Positions 10,901 through 23,331 of a stretch of DNA of 64,000 bases are shown piece by piece. The translations under genes were made by a program, and so were the position numbers. Position 1 is the first letter of the stretch. Each line of letters opens with the position of its first letter. Source of the DNA: Plumapathes pennacea (taxonomy: Eukaryota > Cnidaria > Anthozoa > Antipatharia > Myriopathidae); NCBI GenBank assembly GCA_964036295.1, contig OZ038462.1, positions 20,168,863 to 20,232,862 on the forward strand, given 5' to 3'. The notes beneath the pieces are model-generated. The model was not told the origin of the DNA. It was given only the letters and a program-made list of their open reading frames with translations, and searched no databases.

Positions 10901-13900
10901 AGCGCTCGAAAGTTTTGTTTCCGAAAGACCTGATTTTTTGCGAAAATTTTCATCGATCTCATCTAGATCGCACTCTACCTTTTAACATGTACAAAAATGT
11001 AACACCAGATCTGCATTTTTCAGTCCCAGACCTTTACAACGATATATTTTACGTGTATATATCTTAAATAGCAACGCTACAATGACTTTTTTTTCCGAGA
11101 ATACTTTTGAGGAACTCGCGAACCTTTATCGAGACCTTAAGTTTTCAGTTACTGTGATGGGACAGAAGGAATTGGAAGCTTTACAAGTTATAATGCCGTA
11201 GTCAAGTAAGTTAGTTCGCAATAGATACTTCATGCGGACACCTTTCAAACTATCGGCTTGTCCACTGCCATGTTTCTTCAGACTGCGTAGCAAGCGTTTC
11301 CGCCTACAAACACCTTTTCGATTTTTGACCGCGCGAAAATTGGGGCAAGCACAAAAAGGACGCTGATGGGGGGCGTAAGCTCTTCGTATTGAGGGGAAAC
11401 GCTAGCCACGCAGGCTAATGTTTCTTTGACTACAGTAAACTTAAAAGGTAAAAACATGAACTTAACTTAACAACGACATGAGTGTCTGCTATCAGAATGT
11501 ACCCACTGAGAAGTTTCATTCGACAGAATCTCATTCAGACAGAAGCGAACATTGCTATTAGCAGTACTCATTGTGAGATTTCATTTCAGTGGTCACACCT
11601 TTAGGTTTCATTTGACAGTTCAGGAGTTGGAAGTGAACACTGTTATTAGAATGTACTCAATGAGAGATTTCATTTGAATGGTGACACCTTTAGGTTTTAC
11701 TTAACAGTTCAGAAGTTGGTAGTGACAACTTCTGTAAGAATGTACTCATTGAGAGCTTTCACTTTGGATTAGTCTTATAAATATACCTGTTTATGGAGGC
11801 CACGTGTTCTCTTACCTCGTCGACATTTTCGGCGCACTCTCCACTTTTCTCGCAGGAACTGCAGTACGAGTGATACACAACAGTTTTGTTCTTCCCACTC
11901 TGATCCACTCCATTGTTGGATACCGACACAAAGTATTTCCACGGTAACTTGTCCTGATCCGCCTCTGGATAGGGACAGGCAACTTCAAGCATGCTCTCCA
12001 GAACTCCCCTAGTTTTCACAACATCTCCATCTGCAACAGCTTGGCCGTCCTCAAACTTGAAAAGCAAGATCGACACATTTTCTCTTTTCAGTCTCTCATC
12101 AGAAATATACAATGCCAGTAAGGAGAAGCTGACATTTGATTAGCTGTTGTTCAGATTAGAGCTGATCAAACCGATCAATTCTCACTGCGTCCCCCGTATA
12201 TTTTCTTTTTGAATGGTTGGGAGATTCTGCATTTAAGAACTTGAGCATTAAGAGGGTGAAACGGTTAAAGGGTCCCCTTCAGCCACAGTCCTTTGCACGC
12301 CAAAACTCTTGATCCGTCATTTTAAGGCCCACGAATGTCGAAAGATGAATTAGCAATCTACTTCCACCTTGGCGGTGTCACGACCTAAAGTGTGTTCTGA
12401 GGAAAACATTTGTTTTTTTCGACCTAAACGTGCTGCTTATACCTATTTTGTGATCGATTGGTATTATCGGCTTGAGAAAAAAACTTTATTTATATGCATT
12501 TTTAGATGTAAACAAAACTGAAGATAACATTGGCCGAGAGAGCATATCTGATAACGTAGGGCGACTGTCTTTTGTAATAAATTACACTAATTGTTTCCTT
12601 GATAAGTATCAGAAACCCAGACGCTTCACCATTTTATCGCCATGTTCTCTGTATACTAAAGTAAATGCCATAATCACACATCTGGGTTTCATTTGGCATT
12701 TCCCTTTTTTTTTCTAGGTTGACACAAATCCGGCTTTACTTGACAGACAGAGGCTCCTAAGAGAAAAAACCTCAGCACGCACATGTTGACATGATTTGCA
12801 GTTTAAGCATGCGCAAGATTTTGTCACTGATCACTTAACACCGCGGACGCACAATGGACCAGCGGGTGCGATCAGTTTCTTTTCCTCGGACCAGCTACCA
12901 TTTAGCAAACGTTTATTAGTGAATTCAATAGGTAAGTAACTAAGAGCGTGTCTGGGACAGCATATCTTGTCAAACGAGACTGGCCGAAAAGCGCATTTCC
13001 GCGGTGTCAAGTTAGATAGTTAAGGGCGACGAACGCTGACCAACGGAAGTGACGTCAAGAACGTCTTTCAGCGGTTAATCTTATAATTCATCAACAGAAA
13101 TATGTTCTGCTGACTCAAGACGTACCTTGAATGGCTGGAAGTGACAGGTCAACTTCTTTGAGTCCAAAAATTTCGATCCTTCCAGGCGAATGCTTTTGCA
13201 TTTCCTTTTACGCAGATCACAGAGCCCATCTCCTTGAATACCCGTCACCTCAGGTGGTTTGTTCAAGTCAATACTGCAGTCTTCAGCACCAAAGCCTTCA
13301 TTGCATTCACATTTCCCATCTTTACAGTGACCTTTACCGCTGCAGTCGCCAGGACAGATCGCTCCAAGGATGCTGGTTGGAGGAACCATGTTGCCATTCT
13401 CGTCCTTTTCATACAGATCTGGGTTCTTCAACGCGTTGTCCACACATAAGTTTGTCAGAGAGGACAGCGCTGAGTCTGCGATAGACAGGTCGCCCGTCAC
13501 CTGAGGAAGAAGTTCGAGATCAAATTGAGCAAATATCGGTTAACCCCTTCAATCCCAAGAGTGATATACACAACTTACTCTTTCAGCCTCTCACCAAAAG
13601 CATACTGTATCATACTATGATATATGATATACCATATGAGTGTGGAAAAGTTGAATTTTGGTACCTTGCTCAAATGACAGCTGATTAAACTATCAATTCC
13701 CACTCACAAATCATTTGTCTTCTTCTTGAAATGTTGAGAGAAAACGTATTTTGTGCTTGCCAGTAAAAGGCAGTTAGCGCCTCAGACTAGCTTTCGCCGC
13801 ATATATACTATGCCGGTATTTAGATTGGATGTGACGCAGGCTGCTTCATCCTTGTCTTATTTAATGATTTTGCACCTTTTTCATAAAAAACAGAACATCA

Positions 13901-16900
13901 AATTCAGAATGATGCGAAATATGGATAGCAAAAAGAATGGAAACTAAGTAACTTGTCATAGAATAGGACCATTGCGGGACTAGCGTAGTGCTTACAAAAC
14001 AAAAACTTCAAAGACATGTTGTTGTTGTTGTTGCTGTTGTTGTTTTATGTTTGTTTGTTTGCCTGATTGTACACTTTGTGTGCTCATTTGCTGAGGGAAA
14101 ACAACATCCAATCACATGGCGGATACAGCCCCTTGTCATGTCAGAATATAGTAATTTAAAGCGGTTTTCCGGATGACTGCTGAACATAGTTTATGATTGT
14201 TGTAGTTTTGCGTTTGCTGCGGCTTTGGATTGGTCTACTCACATTTAGCAGCATTATCGCCAGAAACAGAAGGAAACGCAATGCTGCGATCTGGTCATGC
14301 AAGCAATTTTTCTGCCTTCTCTGTGATTGGCGCTTTGGTGTTAGGTTTCGAAAGTCATGAATGGAAAACCGTTCCATCATAAAACAGGCAGATTACCTAC
14401 GGTGCGGACGGACCGAATGATGGACTTACAACTAATACCGTGGCCTTCTTTCTCTCTCTCCCACCCCCCTTCGACGTCCTTATACGCTCGCTCGCAGGAA
14501 TTGTCAATTTTCGTGCGATCAAAAATCGATAAGTCTTCGTATACACTCAGAAGTCTACGGAATGCTTGCTACGCAGGTTAAAACGGAAATAACGTATTTT
14601 TGACTCGAGTTTACAGCTTTCGTTATATAAGGCACCTCTTTCCCATGTAGTTAAAATCACTTACATGAACGAGGTCAACGTCTTACCTGGATATCGACAA
14701 GACACTCATCCATTCTATCATCTATGCTAATGTCCATTGCGGCGCATGCTTTTCCCACAGCTGAATCCACAAGGACCGCTGTGCACTTTGCTTTGGCTTG
14801 TGCCTCGGTAACCCCCATCTCTCCCCACTGCGGAATGACTGCCAAGTCCTCAGCAGATGTTCTCTTGAAAAAGTCCGAGTTGTGGAACTCATTATACATT
14901 TCATGGTACTCGTAATCATCTTCACTGAAAAACTGTTTCCTTTCTTCTGCTGCATCCATAGTAAGATACCTCTTTCGACGACGGCCCCCATATGGGAGGT
15001 AGCCTTTGGCCGGATTTACATTAGCACCTGTAATTAGATCAGTGATAAGCAAGCACAGATGCAGTTTACGAGCGAGGAAATCCAAAATAAAGATTCTCCC
15101 AACTGTTTAAGAAGAAAATTTATAAAATAACTATGACAGCTCTGCGCGTTCTGAAAAATACGTGTTAGATGAGAGTATATTACACGCGTATATCATTTTC
15201 CGTGTATTTTATTGACTAATTATTTTATAAAAGAAATATATAAGGCGTTCCCGTGCAATATAGCCTCATCTACAAAAGCGGGAAGTTGGGAGAACACGAG
15301 AGTAGCGTAGGGAAACCACAAGACCTTATATATTATGTAGTAAAAACTGATAGCTTAATCAGCTTTTATCTGTGCAAGGTATCAAAAGCTAAGTTCTTCA
15401 TACTGTATAATATATCTCTGGTTAGAAACACAAGGAGAAGATTGAAGTTGATCACCCTTAAGAGCGGTCACGAAACCTAAATCTAACATTTATCAACTGT
15501 ACGCTCATGCATTAAGAGTTACTTAACTCTGAATTAAAATACTCCTTTTAATTGTGATATCGATTAATATTGATGTTATTTCAATCTAATTGACGTACCG
15601 TAGTTTAAGTTCACACCCGGTCGGTTAACAGTACAAGACAACTTATAACCAACATTGCCGTTTTCCTTCGATCCACATACATCAGGAGGGGTGGGCACTT
15701 TAGCAGGCAATTTGTAAAACAAACTTTGCCCTGCAGGAATTCTGAATAAACAAAAATAAAACACAGTTAGTCCTCGTTTACTTGGTGTTATGTGTTGTTT
15801 TTCCTCTGAAAACCATCATATTGTCAAGCTTTGTCCGTCTGTGAAACTTTCCTAAAGTCTAACTAATCGTAAATTTCTTTATCCAGTTGTTCAAAGCATG
15901 ATTGTCACATCTTTTAGCCTGATTTTGTTCTTTTTTTCATTTTTTCATTTTTTCTTTTTCTTTTTCTTTTTTTCTTTTTTTTTTTTTTTTTTTCACAGCA
16001 CGACTTCCTGGATATGTTTAGGGCTGCAACAAGTTGTTTACTTGGTCTTTTACCAAATTAATGCAGTTTGTTAACCAAGAGAAAGTAACGCAACTTTTAA
16101 CTTTCTTTCATAGCAGACTATATTTGAATTAGGACGGCTGTCTTGAGTTTTAAAGCCGTTTTCTACAACATTCACGAGTGACGACTCGCGAAACAATTCT
16201 CATATCGAAGGCTGCCTAGATTCACGCGCAATCTTGAGAAACTGGTAAAAAGTTGCACTGGTCAATGTGTGTCGGGTACGTGGTCGGTACGTGATCATTA
16301 TATGGTTGGTAACGTAAATAAGAATGAGAGAAAGATTCTAGATAGTCCTGAATTAGCATATAATTAATATTTGGGCAACCCGGGTCTGTACGTACTTCTG
16401 TTGCCTCTTGAAGAACCCCTCATTGCTGTATTCATCATTGGCGTTGTTGTTGTTGTTCCCACATAGCCCTTCAGTCCGTTTAAAGTCGTCGCTTGGGATT
16501 GTCAACAGTAGATTAACATATTTTCCGTAACAATGGACCTTCACATCTGTTCCAGACTTGAAGAAAAGCTGGAAATGAAGAAAAATTATGTAACTACCGG
16601 AGTATAAGTGGCCTGAAGTTTAGTTGAAATCTGTATTCTCTGTAACTGCCCCTGTTGGTATAGCATTGTCGTCAAGTATCACCTCGCTACAGTACAACTT
16701 AATCCCTTCTGCGACGCCAGTCAATGATTGGTTTCTCAGTAAAACTGCCCCGTTGGTTATTCGATTCTGTATTTGTCATCAGTTATAAATGAAGTGATTA
16801 CATTTGACAAATATGGAGTGACAGGAGATTCTTGCAAGCCCTACTGGGCTTTTTAAAGCAATCGAAAGCATCGAAACTTTAAATTATTGGTACCTTTGAG

Positions 16901-19900
16901 GGGTCAAAATAAGCTCGAACCACGCCCGTTTTAGTACCTCTCAGGGGTCAGAAAGAAAATCCCTCCCCCGGGAGTTAATTATTGCAGTTATTATTACTTA
17001 CCCTGATTTCTGTGTACCGTCCCCTGTTCATTCGCTTCACTATAACTCTTCCCTTTAGAGACTCGCGCGAGAGCTGCACTACTCGCGGTGCACCTCTCCT
17101 ATTACACGCGTCAACCTTTATCACGTCGTTATTTTCTCGAATGGCCACTGCGCAGTTACATACTGTTCTCCAGCATTTCCAGATCCGGGCGTGAATCTGA
17201 TAGAAGGGTAAATTGGTTTGAGAAAGCCACTCATTTATGCGGGAAATGAAAAATATTGTTAACTACTCCCCGCACATGATTTTGAAAATGGCCTTTTAAC
17301 AACTGAATCGCGAAGCACCGCTCCCATGGCGGCATTCATGGCAACCTGAGCCATGAGCCCCCACAGACTGCCCAGGTACCCGTCACAATGAATAAGTCAG
17401 TAAAAGATAAAAAATGGGAAACAGTCACACTGAGAACATTAGAAGGGGAAGGGGTGCAAGTCAAGCGCCACGCCAGCCACCGTCACTCGTGTAAGTGACT
17501 GATACCAAGTAACTGCTGACTGCATTACGCCACTCTTCATTGTTAAATAACATTTAACATCAATTCTTTATCTGCAGTCTGTTAATACCTCAAAATTCCT
17601 TTGTGGGTTTTTTGTCAAGATATAGTCTCCTGGATTCCTGAGGTGGTTGTAATACCTGGGGTAACGTTTGTATGCATGTATGTTAGTTAAACAACAGGAT
17701 TGGAAGAAAATATTTATGCATATATATGTTTCTTTCTTCTAGTTTTATTTGGAGAAGTCCTCTATCTATGGTGTTGTCACCTGCCCTGTCTATAGTTCTT
17801 CCCCAACAATTGGATTACATGTCATAGTGTAAATTTTTGTGCCTCGGCAGTCAGTATAGATGTGGTTGGTATGTGCGGATCAATAAGTGGCACAAGTCTT
17901 TAGTGTGCACGGTATGTGGTCAGTAACGTTTCTCGCATCGGAAATTGCATCCTCGAGGACCCAGAGGCAGATCGTAGGGCGGCGGGCAAAAAGTGACGGA
18001 GGGGCGGGGGCAGGAGAAAAAAATGGAAGGAGGAAAATAGCTCTTTTCTTCCCCCTCCCCCTCCGCCTCTGACGCTTTTTCCCGCCGCCCCACGATCTGC
18101 CCCTGGGTATCCGACAATGCAAGGATGCAGAAATTGTGTTTGTGATTATACTTCGCCATATTGTCTATCACTTCTACCACTTCAGAACCATTTTTCAAAT
18201 ATTGTTATTATCGTTTCATTACTGTTAATAACATGCATACAATAATTTCTGCATTCTGATTGGCTGAGCGCAAGTCAATTTATCCCAAACAGTGCAAAAA
18301 TGTGAAATTAACAGTTGCAGAAACTTGAAATTGAAAATTGCTGACAGCTGGCGCGCGTATTAAGCTGCAAAGCCAAACAAAACAGAGAGCGTGCTTTTAT
18401 TCCTCAGGATGATTCCGATTCTTTTTACGAGAAAACAAAGTTCTTGAGAAATACTTGTGAATTTTAATGAAATTGAAAAGAATTCCGTGACGTAAATTAT
18501 TGTATGCATGTTATTAACAAGTAATCACATGGTTTCTCATTCAATTTTGGAATAAATGAGCACTCATAAATTTTTCAAAGACCACAAATTGCACTCGTGC
18601 GGCGCTCGTGCATTTTTGTGGTCTTTGAAAGATGTACGAGTGCTCATTTATTTTAAATTGCACTTGAAATCATGCGATTACCAATACTAATTCTTAGTTT
18701 TTAATAAATTTTAACTCACTTGTTATCAAGCGTTTTCATGTGAGGATCTCCACAAGAGTGACATGTGTTGCAGTCTTCATCTTCAGAGGTTATCTGTAAA
18801 ATTAAACGAACACAGACAATTTGGTTTGACAATAATATATCTGCCAGTTTTATAAAGATTGCCATATTCTGCAGCATGCAGCCCACAAAAAGTCGTAAGT
18901 CCAGGTTGCCACATAATGTTGCCACGCTTTCGACGCCAGGGAGAAAGATGTACATAAAATAATGCAGCAATAAGATAATGTTAAATTAGGATCTACCACT
19001 TTTGGTAAAACATGAATCAGGAATATAATAATTCCATTGTATCAGAACTTACATCAATGCCAGTGTCGCCATCATTTCTTTTAACCCGGCTTCTCTTTCC
19101 TGAGCCCTGTCAAGAAGGCATTATGTAAGAGACGCCACTAGTTCCCGGGGAGGGAGGGGTACTCCTCAAAATTTTGGGTAGGAGTGTGCCAGCCTGGATT
19201 GAAAACCCTTTACCCCAGGGGCTAGTTACTGCAAGCAAAATCATTGCTGTGCAGGTAATTTCTTGTTATTGTCCTGTTGTACTGTTGTGGTGTTGTTTAT
19301 TGCCCTCGTATTGTTATAAAACTGCTATGTACCCTTTTACTCCTAAAAGTGATTAACTCAGTTCAATATTTTCAAAAAAATCGAAAAATCATATGTTTTG
19401 ACAAGCACCTGAAATGCCCTCCCCCACCCCTCAAGATTTGAACAACTGAGGTCCATATTGCTTATTAGGCCCTATAATGCTTACCTTCTTCACCATGACC
19501 TTGTAGCCCTTCCAAAACTGGCTTTCGCCAGGTTCGTCACAGACCATGGAGACAAACACTTTCATTTTCTTACGTCCATCTTTAACAAAATCACGGATCG
19601 CTGTAACAATCAATTTATCACTCTTGAGTTCTCCCGCTGGAATTGTCCAAAGAGACTTGGATAAAGCGACATCTTTTGGAGACGCACCACCTCGTGTGAC
19701 CTTAAGGACGATGTCCCCGCACATACCAAAGTACGTTCCTGTACCGGTGATGGGAAAGGCGATGCTTGCAACGATGGGCATTCCTGGCCCATCTTCACGG
19801 ACAGTGAGAGAATCTGGTGTAATCTGAAAATGTAAAAAGAAATCATACAGTATAATCTAGTGTAGACTAAATTCTTAGCTAATGTGCACATGCTTTCATA

Positions 19901-22900
19901 GCCATTCATTCGAGATTGCCTTAATACCACCACACAAAACTCTACATGCAGTAATAAAATAATTTTACTTTAGTTATCACCCATGGGGGAGAGGTACTCC
20001 TCAAAATGTTAGGTGCATGGAAGTGTGACGCCCAAGACTGAAAAACCTTACCCTATTTCAGACTTAAATTTGCAATTTTCGACCCTATTTCAGACCAAAA
20101 TTTGCAACAATTTTTTACCCTAATTTCAGACCCGATTTCAGAATAAAATGATACCCTTTGAAGCAGCACATACTATATGACTTATATGTGGAAGTACCCC
20201 CCCCCCCCCCGGGAGTTATCATCATCTAGTGGTTCAAAGCACGGTTCTCCCAACCATTCAAGATGATAATGTTCGACTGACAAAGTGAGATTATATTTAT
20301 TGATAATAAGTTCAATCACTTTTCATCTAAGCTATCAAATGGAATGTTCATTTTATTGTGATTAAGCCCTTCATCAGATGTGCACTTACTCTAATTTAAC
20401 TTTCAACTTTCACTACATCTCTCATAAATTTACTAATACATGACCTCTTATAGTATTTCTGGATGGGTTCAATATATAATTTGTATCCTTCTATGTTTGC
20501 ATTTCCTCCAAAGAATAATATGACTATTACAGAGCTGACCCCCATAAACCAAACATGAATCTTGCAGAGTCTAGTGTTCAGGCATGCATGGTGTGCCACT
20601 AGCCCAGAAATGCAGTATACTTACTGTAATGCCAGTGAAGATTTTTTTACTCTTTTTGTACGCTGACCAGCGCTGATCTCCTCCTTTCTTTCTTCCACGA
20701 ATTTGGCAAGAGATCTGATCAGACAATTCAGTGATGTGGTTAAAATATCATGGTCAATAGAATACAACCATTGAAGAGATACAGTAGCTTTGGATGCTGT
20801 GAACTGCACCATAAATAAGTGCTCTTTCACTGCCATGTTTCTTAAGTAGTGTAGCAGATGTCAGAGGGCACTTTTTGCCGGGCAGTAGCTCTATGTGAAG
20901 TTTGAAGGTTTTTGTTTAGTTGTTTAACATATCGTTTTGCCGATCATCATTGTTACATCACCCTGTTTTTCTGACAAAATTGAACTTGAAATGCAAAACC
21001 TTGAATGTAAAGAGACTTGATTCTCAACCACAGTCCTTTGCACCCCAAAACTCTTTGCCGGCCATTTTAAGAGCTCTCGAAAACCGAAAGATGAATCCAA
21101 TCTGTTGTGCTACTTGCATGTTATATTTTATTTTGATATCAGCTTACTCTGATTTTTACCACTGGGAATCAAATTCAGCCTTTATTTTTAACACATTTCT
21201 GGATGTAGACAAAAACAGAGTGCTGCCCCTTTTAATCACTACTGAGTAATTTTTATTTTAGAGTGGTCTGAATTGCCTGGTCCATGGTGTCAGGTAGACA
21301 GATGGAGACATAATGAGTTAAATTAACATTTCAAGTGTCATGCCTACAGGCCTCCAAAGCGTTCAGCAAAAGTGCCCGATAGACCACTGGAGAACTGATA
21401 TCTATCGGTAAAAAAGGAGTGCAACACACTTGTAAGTTTCCATGCCGACCCCTGAAGTGTTCACCGATAGTGTCAGATAAACCAACAGTCAAGCTGATGT
21501 ATACAGGTCCCCAAACTGTTGACTACCATCGGTCAAACTGAATTAATTTTTGTTTGTTGGACTCAGATGGGGTGTATTGAAAATGTGAGCATCTACATCA
21601 TAACAACCTAAACTGACATTTTAACACTGACCCATCTATCTGAAATATCTATCCAAACTCAGAATCACACTCACAGTTGTTCCAGCTTTGAAGCCATGTT
21701 CCAATTCCTTTAGCTCAAAATCCTCGCTTCCCTCACTTAGCTGAGCTGCAACCTTAACACCGTCAATGAACCAAGAAGCTTCAAGTTCAACATTCTCAGA
21801 TTTCTCGCCTGTGAGAGTACATCGAGCTATGACTTGGACTTTCTTTCCACCTAGGAGATCTGCAGCCTTGGCCTCCACCTTGATGCTGGGTGTAGGCATA
21901 GGAACATCTGGACCAACTGGGCAAGTCAAACAAGAAATTTTTACTGAACGAACCATAGCAATTTCAACAACATTTTACTGATTTGTATGCAAATTATATA
22001 AATGCCTTGTTTATAGTATTGATAAAATAATATATGATGTATATGTGGGGTTGTACACTCCAAAGGTCCTCCCCATTTTACAAGAAGATTGGAAAACCTT
22101 GAATTATTTTTTAAACTATAACATACCTGGTGAAACTGGTGGTGGAGCTGAAAAAGAAAGGAGAAATCCTCTAAATGGTTGGAACTCTATTGACTACATG
22201 CAAAACATACCAAGTCTCACATACATATATTCTGATGGGAGGCTCCTACATAAAGGAGTATTGCCAAGACAAATTAACTTGCACAGTAAGCAGCAAAACA
22301 AGGAGAGATGGAGAACACACTGATCTACTAAAATTTCAAATTTTTTCAAGGGAGCATGCCCCTGAACCCCCAAGAAACTTGTGCCTTTCAGGCGCTCATA
22401 CCACTGCACAATTATGTAAGTATCTCACGCCTTCAAATTGAAAAATGTTGGCCCATATGATTCACAGAATGATAAAGCTACACCACCTAGATTTAATACA
22501 CTAGACTACTAATACTAATGTACATTTATACTTTAAACTTACCGCTAGGGTTGGTGCAGTACCGAAGTTTACAAAATCCCAGTTTCTTCAGCTCATACAC
22601 ATAGAAACCACCACAATTTCGCACATTGATCATGACATCTTTGAGGCAGGAATTGCTTTTATACCCAAAGCACACTTGCCTCTCCACTGTTCCCTCTTCA
22701 TATGTAGGATGACCACCCCTCAAGTATCCGGGAGCATGCGTATTACACCGTTTATCATATGGGCGACTAGTGGACATCACTGTTCCACCAGAACCACTGA
22801 AGCGGACCCAGCCAGGCGTCAAACCATTGCCATCATCACACTTTGGGGAGTCTTGGTTAGCAAAGTCTTGAGATCTATCTGGTTCATTCATCACTCGGTA

Positions 22901-23300
22901 TACTCCCTCTTCACAAGGATTTTGGGCTGTTGTTTAAGGGTACAATAAAGTGTATAAATAGGAAAGTGGATAAAACGTAACTACTAAGAGTGCAACTAAC
23001 GCATACATTTAAAACTGTACCTAAAAGAACTGAAACCTGATAATACTTAGTCCTGAACATATAAGTACTATAGGTGATACATGATCCATTTTGGGATGAT
23101 ACTTCAAAACATTCATTAGCAAATTTCTGGGCACTGGCAATGTATCTATTACTATGAACAACTAAGTTACTTGGGATGGCATAATTTGGTCTCTGCATGG
23201 CTCAGTATACTTTCAAGTTTTTAAAATGAGATTCCGGTGCTACAAGCTAAGGTATAAATTCTGTCCAGCATACAGTTGTACAAAACAGTATAAGCTGAAC

Positions 23301-23331
<31 letters not shown>

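Noticed and set aside
13131..13484. Plus-strand open frames opposite VWDE exons (also at 45232-45618, 9077-9532, 19458-19827 and 54071-54428)
   Set aside because: They are shadows of GC-richer coding exons on the minus strand; the same antisense frame recurs in both paralogues because the exons are duplicated.
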